64,000 bases of DNA from Marvania coccoides (lineage: Eukaryota > Chlorophyta > Trebouxiophyceae > Chlorellales > Chlorellaceae): NCBI GenBank assembly GCA_963854735.1, contig OY978105.1, positions 1,178,001 through 1,242,000 on the forward strand, in the 5' to 3' direction. This document shows, one piece after another, positions 43,601 to 54,418 of this stretch. Position numbers and translations under genes: made by a program. Numbering within the stretch: the stretch's first letter is position 1; each line of letters starts with the position of its first letter. The notes beneath the pieces were generated by a model. The model was not told the DNA's origin. It did not search any database and was given only the letters and a program-made list of their open reading frames with translations.

Positions 43601-44977
43601 CAGCGTCCTCCTTCTCCTTCTCCTTGCCGCCCTCCTCCGATTCCTTCAGCAGCTTCAACGCCTCCCTGCACAGCCGCTGATTCATCTCTTCAGCGTCATT
43701 CAACGCAGCCGTGAACGAAACTGGAGCCGGGCGACCGCCAGCCCCGCGCCTGGGCGGCACGCCACGGCGCACCGTGAACGCCCCCCTCCCCGCATTGCCC
43801 ATCCCCAGGTCCATGTCGTCAAGATCGTCGCCTTCATCGGTGGAGTTGTACCCACTGCCGCCCAACAGTCCAGCGTCTCCCAGATCCCCCAACATGCCGC
43901 CCATGCCGGCGTCCTCCCCAGCTCCTTCTGCACCCGCGCCGCTGGCGCTGGCACCAGAAGAAGGCAGGTCGTCCAGCAGCAGCGCCTCAGCATCCGCCAC
44001 AAGCAGCCGAGCGCCCGCCTGAGCTGCCAGCGCCCTGATGACGCGCTCTTGGTAGAGCTCGCAGTTAGGCGCCGCCCCCAGCAGCACGCGGTTGCAGTTG
44101 GCTGGTAGTTTGCGCAGCGCCTCCGGGCACCGTGCCACGCCTGCTTCGGTGAGGTGCAGGGCGGCAACAGCGGTCAGCCGGGAACGCGCGCCCTCCCCCA
44201 GGTAGTCTGTGAAGCCATGCCAGTCGGTGGATGCGGATGTGGACGTGGACGCTGCAGGGGTAGTGGCGGCTGGCAGCGGGGCAACCGCTTCCATGCGAGC
44301 TTGCAGCGACTTTTTGGCGTCATTGTACTGCTTGCAGGGCGGCGGCGGAGAATCGGGAGGGGCCAGTGCGGGTGCAGGTACAGTTTCCGCCGTGGCAGCT
44401 GCCGCAGGCGGCGCTGCAGCTGCGACAGCGGCTGCAGCGGCATTGGCCAGCGTTGTGGCATCGTCAGCAGCCGCTGCTGCAGCCGCAACTGCGTCACCTA
44501 TGGGCTGCACGACGGTCTCCGCCCCTGCGGCACCTGGGTCCTGGGAGAGCAGAACCTCAGGAGCGAGCCCGCCAGCAACGACAGCATCGGCAGGCGCAGC
44601 AACGGGCAGCGCCTCAGCGCAGGGCTCAGGGTTGATCAGGCCGATGCCCTCGTCCAGGGCGGGGATGGCGTCGGCCACAGGGAGCTGCACATTGACGCCG
44701 TGCCCTGCATTTGAAAAAAACGAAGCGGACGGATCGATCAGAAACGAGGCAAACGAGAGAGAGTGGGAAAAGTCAAAGGGCATCATCGCATTTTTCATTG
44801 ATATGATCATCTCAAGCAGCACAACGTTGTCAGCAGCTCACCCGCTTGCGACTCCTTGGCAGGGAGTGCTTGATGTCTTTTGGGTGCAAGCTCCTCCTCG
44901 TCCTTCGGCTCGGTACCCTCGTCTTCTCTCTTGCGCTTGTTCTGTTCTCCTTGTTGGGCGACCTCGTTGTCAGTCAT
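40643..44977 (-). CDS. Large AAA ATPase of the plant MSP1/katanin-like group
   Basis: Exons are 44977-44842, 44704-41679, 41569-41373 and 41243-40643 (1319 aa). A short charged start ([20 protein letters not shown]) leads into about 900 residues of Ala/Glu/Gly-rich sequence. It includes [20 protein letters not shown], resembling the degenerate ATPase-like middle region of plant relatives. The canonical AAA domain is at the C-terminus: [24 protein letters not shown] (Walker A spanning an intron), [15 protein letters not shown] (pore loop), [11 protein letters not shown] (Walker B) and [20 protein letters not shown] (sensor 1). The C-terminal small domain starts [11 protein letters not shown]. 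Arabidopsis members of 1,200-1,300 aa have the same layout; I do not see their FHA domain. The role may be membrane-protein extraction or nuclear remodelling and is uncertain. Confidence 0.82.
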
Positions 44978-45957
44978 CGCTGCAAGACCTCAGTCAACAA
45001 AAATGATCACACAAACAAAAAATTGTATGAAAGAGAGCCTGTCTGCTGGTGAACGAGCGTTGTTGAAGGTCCCTGCTGTCGTTAGCTTATTACCGATTTT
45101 TATTATTTTGGCGAATGGAAAAAAAAAATCGCCGAAGGCTTGGAATTATTAATGCTGTTTTCGATGTTCCACAAAACAGCAGTGTTTGCATGCAGCCACT
45201 CTGCGAATACGTGTTTATTAAGCCAGCATGACGAGGAGAGCTCGCTGAAGAGGGGAGGCCAGAAGCTGGAATGCAGCATCGACAGGTAGCCATGAGAGCT
45301 AACCGCCCTGCATGCGCATTCTGCCGGTGCCCGCAAGCAGCTGCTGAGCTGTGAATATTGGAGGCGATATTTATTTATTGCTGCTATATTGAGTGTGTGC
45401 GCTTCAACGACGTTGGTCATTTCACATATATTCAAGGCTGCTTCTTCGAAATAACAATCGCCCCGAAACAGTTGGTTCAGACTGAGGGGGAAATACGCTA
45501 CGCTGCCCAAAATGGGCAATTTGCTCGAAGGCCACGGGTTTAAAATTCAATCAGCATGCGCCGCAGTGTTTGGCTAGCTCAAGTGCCTAGCATAAGTGGC
45601 ACACGTTCGCTCTTCTTTTTAGCTATTTAACAATTTAGCTATTCTTCTTTTCTGTACTTCTGTCGGAATTTCCCTGACGGTGAAAAAGGAGCGCGTTAAT
45701 CGGCAGCATAGACCCCCATATGAAGCGCAAGCTCGCATCCATGCTTTCTGCCACCCTATTTAATTGGGAATAGTTAAATTTATTACCTCAGTACCGGAGC
45801 CTGCTATGCGTGCTTCCTGGCCAGGTGCCCCCAAAAATACACTAATTCTTCTGAAATGGTGTTTCTGCAGCTATTTGCGCGTTTCATCTACGATCATCTA
45901 AGTTTGCAAAAAAAAAACAAATAAAACGAGCTTTAATCAAATTCAGAACCATCCACG
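44978..45957. other. Divergent intergenic region
   Basis: 980 bp between the AAA ATPase and solute-binding protein start codons. A minus-strand open frame at 45103-45519 looks like chance: it has no family match and uses AT-rich codons. No other feature is seen. Confidence 0.5.
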
Positions 45958-47190
45958 ATGGCTCTCAAAGCTGTCGCGGCCATACTGCTGCTCGCTATCT
46001 TCGAATTCGTGCGTTCTCTCTTCTTCGCGTTCTCTCGATTTGGTTTATCCCACCAAGTGCGCGCGCTTTGGGCGCAGTTTCTATAGACACCCCGCTGGGG
46101 TTGTTTTGTTTTGTTTTGTTACCCATCCTTGCTTTGCAGGCTAGAGCACAAACGGCATATAAAGTTGCTTACTTCCCAGATGCAGCTAACTGGCCGCTGG
46201 CAAGGCTCACCGATGGCAAACCAGAAGGTGGGGCAAGCAGATCCAGCTCTAACTGTTTATTAAGCAAGCCTATGCAGCTCCTCTTTACCAATTCTTCCTA
46301 CTAAATTCCACCCTAGCTTAGTCGTAGGATCCTCTAGGGCGGGAAGAATAGATCCTATAAGATGGGGAGAATAACGGCCCGGAATTTGTTTGGGCTCCAA
46401 CGGACGCTAATTTGAAAACATTCTCTCTCCTTGCGCAGGGTTCGAGGTCGACGTTATCAATGCCCTCTGCAAGCGGATGAATTCCACCTGCACCCTGGTG
46501 CCCGTTACCAGCCTCCCTGACCGCCTCACAATCGTCGAGAGCGGCAAAGCAGACTTTGCAGTGGCTTACATCACCGTCACCGAGGAACGAAAAACTGTGG
46601 TCGACTTCGTCAAACCGTATTACTACTCCGCCGGCTCTGCGATGTTTGCGCCCAAGGACTCAATTAAATCTTCTAATTGGGGAGGTCTTGCGCTGCAGCC
46701 TGTGTGCATTGCAGACGGCAACGTCGCAATTGGCGAGGCTGAGAAAGAAAGCCTTGTCCCGATTGTCCTCCCCGCAAACGCATCTTCAGCCGATTTCATA
46801 GAGAGCGTGGACTCTGGCCGGTGCATCGGCATTATGGACGACTCCACTTTTGCCGAAAAATACGGCTACCCAATTGTAGCGGTTGGCCTCCCTCCCCTCA
46901 ATCCCTCTCCATACGGAATCATTGTGAAGAAGGGAAACACGGCGTTGAAGGGCGCGCTGACCCTCGCAACTATTGGAATGATGAGCCAAGGCGAAAACAG
47001 CGAAATTCTCGCCCTCGAGGAAAATGTCATGTTGGCCAACGGCGTGCCCGTCAATGACCAGCTTACCGACGTCGTCATGGCGGTCAGTGCATTTAATGTC
47101 ACAAAGCCAGCCTGTCCAAGCTCTGGCGGAGTGCGGATTGGAGCTATCGCTACAGCTCTTCTGGGGGCCTCCTTGGCGGTGATGCTTTAA
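45958..47190 (+). CDS. GPI-type extracellular solute-binding protein, family 3 (bacterial type)
   Basis: Exons are 45958-46008, 46140-46227 and 46439-47190 (296 aa). The signal peptide is split by intron 1 and ends with an AxA-type site (MALKAVAAILLLAIFEF|ARA). The mature protein has the layout of periplasmic amino-acid-binding proteins: GFEVDVINALCKRMN, then LTIVESGKADFAVAYITVTEERKTVVDFVKPYYYS, the typical family 3 core, and later SPYGIIVKKGN. Ionotropic glutamate receptors share this fold, but their channel helices are absent. The end (ACPSSGGVRIGAIATALLGA plus hydrophobic residues) is a GPI-attachment signal, so it is probably tethered outside the plasma membrane as a scavenging or sensing protein. 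The ligand is unknown. Confidence 0.8.
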
Positions 47191-47571
47191 AAACCATGAT
47201 GAATGACAACCATTAGATTTTTCTTTTTGAACTGTGTGTCTTATTAGCATCACGTGCGTGCGTATTTGTTGAGAACTTCCCAGCTAAAATAAAATAAGTT
47301 TCGAATATATAACCACCCCGTGAAATGAAACCCACTTGGTATTAATTAAAAAAATCCTGAGACGTGTAAAAAAGGGCCTTCAAACCGTTGGCAACAGGGG
47401 TGAGAACATTTGTAAGTACTTTTTCCCTTTCGGTATCCGCGAGCGATAACTTATATTGATTTTTGAATAACTAAAGTTAAATAAAAATGCACGCCACACT
47501 GGCCAATTGAGCATAGATCGGGAAGTATCATACTTATATTTGGATTTCAATTTAACTGTTTTTTATCATTT
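47191..47571. other. Intergenic
   Basis: 3' region of the solute-binding gene and promoter of the potassium channel gene, AT-rich. No gene is visible. Confidence 0.5.
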
Positions 47572-50500
47572 ATGAATCCCTCCGACCTGCCCACTATCAC
47601 AGAGCGGAAAGATTACACGTCATTGAAGAGCTTGAGGTTCGGCCCTCCCATTTCGCGCAACGCTCTATATGGAAAATCAAACCCTTGTCAAACGTCCTAA
47701 CCTCCCTTTATCTGCGCAGAAAATGGTGGGCTGGCTTGAGCGAAGACTCCAATCTTCAGGCAGGCGATGATTTGGACCAAGAGATTGGCGTCAGTCGGAG
47801 CAAGCCGCGCCTGCAGAGGGTTTCCGCTGAGAGCGCTGTCCCCTCCCTCTCACGCCCATCTGCCTCCACAAAGCACGCCCAGCGCACCGACAATATCCCT
47901 CGCCGCAGCGTCCGACTGACGAGCCAGCCGACGGCAGTGCTGCAGACCTCCACTGCGGACAAGGTGAGAAGAGTCTGGCACAGGGAAAGAAACGGTATAA
48001 TGCATGAAATAACTTGTTTTGGGCACAGTAAACTCAAATTAAGACAGAATTGAAGGATTAATACGTTCTGGTGGGAAATGCTTTATTCTCAGTTCCTGGG
48101 AACTGCTGCCACTGCTGGTGGGCGTCACCAGGATGAAGCCAACCTGCCTCCCTTCATCATACACCCGCTGTCCCCTTGGTATCGCGCGTGGTGGCAGCTC
48201 ACGGTGGTCATCGCAGCCATCACCGCCATCCTTGAGCCCTACGTCATTGCGTTCACGCCCCCAGGGCTCTATCCGTACAACAGCGGCACCTCTGTCGTCG
48301 AATTTCTTTGCATTGGGCTCATCGCCATTGACATCCTCATTTCGTTCAACGTAGCGCGCTACGTGAACGGGGAACTGGTGACGAACCGCCGCCAGCTTGC
48401 GCGCAACTACGCCAAGCTCATATTTTGGGTGGATTTGATTTCCATCATCCCTTTTGACGAGATTGCACTGACCATTGCTGGCCTTAACGGACCTGCCTCT
48501 GCCAATGATCCTGTGAAGGCGCAGTATCTCAGTCTGCTGAAGCTTGTACGCATGGTAAGAATTAAGAAAGAAACGCCTTGCTAGATTTTCTTCTTCAATT
48601 TTCCGAGTCCATTGTGATACTTGCCGCAGTTGCGAACCTACCGGCTGTCGTGGTTCTTCAGCTACCTCACGTACAACCTCGCGGCGCCGCTGCTGCTCAC
48701 CACCCTCCTGCGCAACCTCTTCCTCACATTTTTCATCGCCAATTTTGCCGCGTGTGCGCTGTACTACCAAGCGCTGCAGGCAAACTTCGCTCCCAACACG
48801 TGGGTGGGTGCGAATGCGGAGTGGTTTGAGGGCGCTTCCACGTCAGACATGTACATATACTCGCTGTATTGGTCATTTGTTACGCTTTCCACTACTGGCT
48901 ACGGCGATATTCACGCGTACAACGTCGTGGAAGCTGGAATGATGACCATCTACACGCTCTTCCTCTTCTTCTTCACCGCATGTGAGTTGTCGCCGTTTTT
49001 CGCCATTCGTTTATTGTTTTGCTTGAGGACCTTGCACCGCCCTTTTCGTCATCGCTGAACACTATTACAGCAACTACCGCCGTGTTTTCATGCATCGTCA
49101 CACCGCAGACATCATCGGTTCCATCACTTTGCTGCTGGTCAAGGGCGACGAGAGGCTGGGTAGCTACCGCGACCAAATGCGATCGCTAACGCACTTTGCG
49201 CAACAGCACGGGCTGCCCGCAGAGCTGCAAGAGTCGATGCAGCGGCACCTGAAACTGCACTTTTACAACGCAGACGCAGCGGACGAGCACGTGCTGAAGG
49301 CCTACCCCTCCTCAATTCGCCGCAGAGTGCTGCGGGAGCTCTACCAGCCGACCCTGAGTTCAACTTACCTTTTCGCCGGCACCAAGCCTCGCTTTTTGGA
49401 CGCCCTGCTTGCGGTGGCCCGCGTCGAGCTGTACCTTCCTCAGGTGGACATTTTGTCGCAGGGAGACTACGTGAACGAGCTGTTCGTCATCGTAGCGGGC
49501 AAAGTGCTGTGCAGGGGCATCGACACCGCGGGGGGCGAGGGATTGGAGGCTGCCGACGTCAGCGTGAGGTCTGGCATGCAGGGCCTGGTGTCAAAGGTGC
49601 TCTCGGAGAGCGACGTCTTCGGAGAAGTCGCATTCTTTACCTCGACGGCGCAAACCGACGTAAGCACATTTTGCCATGTAGTAATGAGTTGCTGTTCATT
49701 TGTCGTTGCTAAAAACTGCCGATCCTTCTTTCTTCGCGAAATAAACAGACCGCCACCACCCTCACCACGGTGCGTGTGCTGGCCATCGGGCGAGCCACCT
49801 ACGAGCAGGTGGCAGAAAAGTTCCCCTCCAGCCAGAGGGCGGTGCTGAAGACGCTGGAGCGCCACGGCGAGGACATTGCCCTGGAAATCTTCCCTGGCGC
49901 CAACGGAATGGAGCTGTTTGAAAGAGCGATGAACGCAGATATAAAATCAGCGGCAGCGGAGGCAGCTCGTGGCGATCTGGCAGCGGACACTGGCGGAGAC
50001 CCTACCTGGCGGCTGGCACCTGGGCGTGCGGCCGCGCTGCGGCTGAGTGAGCAGCAGGAGGCGGTGGTGGGGACGCTGATGGAGATCAAGGGGCTGGTTG
50101 GCCGCACTGTGGCGAAGCACGACGCTGACCGCACCACTGTGTGGCTGTACGCAGCTTCACGCGACGATACCGGTAAATTGAGAGAGATGCTGTCGCACGG
50201 CTTCAACCCTGACACCACCGACTACGACTCCCGCACAGCGCTGATGCTGGCTGCCTCCCGCGGTTTCCGCGAAGTCGTCGACGTCCTGATCGCTGCCAAT
50301 GCCAACCCCAACGCCACCGACACATTTGGGGGCACAGCGCTCTTCGAAGCGTGCAAGCATGGACATGATGACTGTATTGACGCGCTGGTGGACGCGGGGG
50401 GCAAGCTGGGGATGGACCCCATGAAGCAGGCGGAGCTGCTGTGCTCTGCGGTGTTTGCGGGCAACCTGGACCTGCTGCGACGCCTGCTGCGCGCTGCTGC

Positions 50501-50798
50501 TGACCCCAACGCAGATGATTACGACGGACGCACGGCCCTGCACATTGCTGCGAGTGAAAGCAACGTTGCAGCGGTGGAGCTGCTGGTGGAGGGCGGTGCT
50601 GACATGCAGAAGCGGGATCGCTGGGGGTCTACTGCTGTGGATGAGGCCAGGCGGGTGGGCGCCAAGGCAGTGGTGGCGTTCCTGGAGGCGGAAACGGAGG
50701 TGGTGCGGGGGGGCAGCAGGCGGTCTCGCTTCCGCCCAGTGGTGGGCCACGTTCGGGGCAAGAGCTCAGCGTCTGAGGGTCCAGCGGAAGGTAAATAG
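47572..50798 (+). CDS. Shaker/AKT-type potassium channel with CNBD and ankyrin repeats
   Basis: Proposed exons are 47572-47636, 47720-47963, 48093-48554, 48630-48981, 49109-49659 and 49749-50798 (907 aa). The core is secure: S1 begins after FIIHPLSPWYRAWW; NVARYVNGELVTNRRQLARNY is the plant-type S2-S3 linker; the S4-S5 region spans an intron (LLKLVRM|LRTYRLSW); and the filter is TTGYGD. The intron 4 splice T|AC restores TAYIIGSI in S6. A cyclic-nucleotide-binding domain (LFVIVAGKVL, SDVFGEVAFF) is followed by about five ankyrin repeats (DSRTALMLAASRGFREVVDV), as in plant AKT channels. The C-terminal KHA box is not apparent. The first exon is the weak point: its donor AG|GTTCGG is poor, although it gives ATG, frame and phase, and the acceptor tatctgcgcag at 47719 is good. 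Confidence 0.85.
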
Positions 50799-51031
50799 AA
50801 AGATACGGGATAGCTTAATAAAGAAATGAATTGTTGATGATAATTTATACATATACATATATAATATGTTAAACAGTGGTTTTTGGCTTCATGGAGCCAC
50901 ATGCAGTGTATTTTCGTTCTCTCTAAAATTATATATTTGATTATTCCAAGCCTTCCATAAAATCATTACTAGATTACCACGAACATTATGCATATTTTTT
51001 CAATAACGCATATTACTTGTACTTGGTAGCT

Positions 51032-53828
51032 TCATTTGTTCGTTTCACTTTGCTCCTCTCCTAGCACGCTTGCTGCTGCCATGGCTTTGTAAAACCTCAC
51101 CAGCTTCGAGTAGGCCTCCCCAAACTTGGGACACGCCACCACACACTGCTGGATCCACCCCGGCAGCTTGGCCATCGGCCCCGTGAGCTGTTGCTGCTTA
51201 CCTCCTCCATTTGTAATACTGCCGCTCGCGCCAGCAGCGTACCGCACATCCACCAGCACCACCGCAGCGTAGTCTTGGCGATGCCGGATGGCTCGCCCCA
51301 CGCACTGGTTCACCGCCTTCATGCACAGATTGGAGTAATGTTCCCGAGACGCAGAGCTTCCACCGGCACTGCCGCTGGCTCTGTCGATGAATTTCAGGCG
51401 TTCCTGCAGCTCTGGGTCGGAGGGGTTGGGGTAGGGCAGCCCCACCATAATGACGCACCTCCCCAGCGCATCCCCAAAGTTGATACCCTCAGCCAGCTTC
51501 CCACCGACTACGCACAGCAGCAGGGCACCGTGGCTGCTCGCAATGCTCTCTGCGTACTCCTCCAGGGTAGATTCCACGTCGCCCGCAGCCCGAGGTTCCC
51601 GATATACTTTTTTTTTGGATCCTAGCGTGCTCAGCATGCCAGTACTGCCCCATCGCGCAAAAACTTGGTCAGCGTAGGAAAAAGAAGGCAGGAATACGAC
51701 CACGCCCCCCGGGGCAGCGGAGCACACGTTGGACACCAGGCGTCCCAGCTCGTCCACAGTGGCTGGCGTGGAGCGGGAGGCGTGGCGGAAGTCTAGGGCT
51801 GCCCCACTGGGCCCTGCCCCCACCGCCAGCGCCAGCAGCCGCTCCTCGCCCACCACGTGGCCGCAGGAGAACGACGACACCGCGTCCTGGGGCACCCCCG
51901 GGAACAGCTGCATCACCGAGTCCAGCGGCGACAGCGTCCCTGAGGCCAGCACCACCGCCTTGGCGGCAGACACGACCGCCGCAAAGTGCGCTGCAGCGTT
52001 GAGCAGCACGAACTTGACGGTGGAAGCGCCAGGGTCGACCACCACGCGCCCGTCGGCGTCCTCGTTGGTGAGCGCCTGCAGGAAGAACAGCAGCGAGTGC
52101 AGCGCGCCGGTCGCCCCCTCGGTGCCGTTTGAATTTGAAGCATCTGTCGCTGGTGTATCTCCTTCTGCCGCTGCCCGCCGCTGCGCCGCTTGCCAGAACC
52201 CCGCCACTTTGAACACCGCTTTGCTGGCTTTCACGTTTCTCACCAGCTGGAACATGTTGACGTTATCAAGGCCGGTGGAGAAAAGAAAGTCGTTGACGGT
52301 AGTGGCTGACGCGGACGCTGACGCGGACGCTGAAACGGACGCTGACGCGGCTGTCGAGCTGCCTGCCACCTTGGCCAGGGCTTGGGCCGTGCGCATCAGC
52401 GACTGCACGTTCCTTGCGTTGGCCGGCGCCAGCTGCGCCCCAAAGCGCGCAAAGTAGGCGCTGAGCTGGCGGTGCGCGGCAGCGGCGGTGGAGGCAGACA
52501 GATCCGCGGAGTGCGCGCCGTTGATGGCATCAGCTGCAATGTTTTTGTGCAAGAAAACCGTAAGCTGTGAAATTCTTATTGTCTTCCTTTCGCTCTTCAA
52601 TTACTAAAGTTTCTGGGTCTTACCGAGGTTATGGGCTTCGTCGATGATGATAACGTTGCCCTCCACCCGCAGCCCCAGCGCCTCGCGCGTGTCTGCCACC
52701 AGCAGCGCGCTGTAAGGCGCCAGAATGACGTCAGCCTCAGGAGTTGCCCTCCGAGACGCATAGTAGGGACACACGGAACGCCGCCGACCCAGCGCAGCCA
52801 GCGCCTCAATATCTATGGGCTGCGCCAGAATCATGTCCCGCGTGGTGTCTGCAGCCTTGGTGCCAGATGCAAGAAAAGGGCACTTGCCTGCGGCAGTGGA
52901 AGCTCGCCGACTCCCCCTTTTGCCGCCTTCTGCCACCACAGCGGCCTTTTTCCGCGCGGAGGCGGGCTTTTGCAGCTCTAGGCAGCGCTCGTTAATGAGG
53001 CCAGGCGCGCGCAGGCGTGTGACGTCGTCGTTGATGCACAGCGCTCTCCTGGAGCCCAAAGCCACCAGAGACATCGAATCCGCAAAGGGGGTGCGGTGAA
53101 GCTCGCCCACAAACTGGCTGAGCTGCGAGTGCGTGCGGGAACAGAAGATAATCTGCGTTTTGCAGGGGGCGGGCGCCTCTTCGGCCTCGCCCAGAAGCGG
53201 CAGCGCGTCCTCTTCGTCGTCGCTGTCGCTCCAGGGGTTGTCAAAACGTTTCTTATTGCCGCCTGTCCCCTCCCCTGCCCCACCTTCCTCCACCTCCTCC
53301 AGCAAAAATTCGCTGTCTGGGTCATCAGCAGCATTTTTGTCTGCAGCAGCTTTGAGGGGAACGGTTTTCGACACCAGGCGCGCCTTGGCTTTGGCTATTC
53401 GCTTGGCGCGCTCCTCTTCCTCTTGTTTTCGTCGCTCAGCGTCCTGGTTGGCCGCGAAATCTCGCATCCAAGCGGGAATGTCTTCTTCACCCGCCCCCAC
53501 CTGCTGCGCCTCTGCTGCCGCCGCTGCGGCTGCTACCTCTTGCTTCTCGCGCTCCCGGACGTCGCTCAGCCAGGTCAGGCTGCCGCAGATGAGGCTGAGA
53601 GTCTTGCCGGTGCCTGTGGGGCTCTCAAAAAGGCCGACCCCACCCTTGTCAAGGGCCGAGTACAGCGCCCGCATGAACCCCAGCTGAATGCCATAGGGGG
53701 GGTAAGGAAAGGAAGGGAACTCCTGCTCTGCAGTGCGGTAGAGAGGAATGCTGAGAAAAGCAAAAGCGGACAGATGGCAACTAAATGTGCAAAAGTTGCA
53801 ACCACCTACCTTGCTCTGGGCTGGCCAT
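51032..53828 (-). CDS. DDX11: DDX11/CHL1 iron-sulfur DNA helicase
   Basis: This XPD-family 5'-3' helicase acts in sister-chromatid cohesion and fork repair. Exons are 53828-53810 (19 nt), 53727-52624 and 52533-51032 (874 aa). The start MASPEQ joins EQEFPSFPYPPYGIQLGFM, the family's entry motif. Walker A is FESPTGTGKT, and the DEAH box (IIIDEAHNL) falls at the exon 2 end, continued by ADAINGAHSADLS. Four Cys for the 4Fe-4S cluster are visible (ALCINDDV, NERCLEL, GKCPFL, SVCPYYAS). Motifs V and VI are GKLAEGINFGDALGRCVIMV and QCVGRAIRHRQDYA. A Ser/Ala repeat lies in the middle. It is followed on the same strand by the double-polymerase gene 590 bp away. Confidence 0.93.
52308..52350 (-). repeat. 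Degenerate 12-nt tandem repeat coding Ser-Ala in DDX11
   Basis: Plus-strand units of gacgcggacgct, with small changes, encode an alternating Ser-Ala run in DDX11 between the DEAH box and motif III. Probably slippage-derived and structurally tolerated. Confidence 0.75.
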
Positions 53829-54418
53829 GGTGCGTTCCATTGTTTATTTAGAATTTGTAGAATTTTTCATTGCGTAGTTAATGCCGCTGCGAGTCTGGGC
53901 GAAGCGTTCACCGAATTTCAAATCTTTGATTATTTTTCAGGCTCGCCAAAGCAATTTTGTTACTGATTTGCGGCAATTTATGCTTGGTGATCATTTCAAA
54001 TGTTCGTATTTCGAAAAAACTAAACGAAGGTCGAAAATAGGGAGAAGGGGCTGATTTTGATGAGGAATGCACATAATGCAATATGTGCATTCATACATAA
54101 CGTGAATTATATTAGAGGGAAAGCGGAAGCTTTTTCCATGAAAAATAATCATAGTCGGCAGTGCTGCTAGCGGATATAGTGTCCAACTGCTCTGGGCAAA
54201 CCAATGCACACTGTGTGTCTAGCTCTGGCGCTGCGCGCAAAAGTTCCATGCAATCTCCATGCTGTCTGCGTCGTGCGTTGGCGGAGACTGCTGGCCGCGA
54301 AAAAAAACCCTTTGAAATTGTAACGCTTGAAAGGGGCAAATAGTTTACAAACATATGCAATAAACCATTCGTTCATGATTATGTTCAGCCAAAAGTTGCG
54401 TTTAATTTATTTGAGTGT
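53829..54418. other. Intergenic between DDX11 and the polymerase gene
   Basis: AT-rich; promoter of DDX11 and 3' region of the polymerase gene (both minus). Nothing else was recognised. Confidence 0.5.

Noticed and set aside
45103..45519. 138-codon minus-strand open frame
   Set aside because: AT-rich codons, no recognisable domain and no coding bias; likely chance in intergenic sequence.
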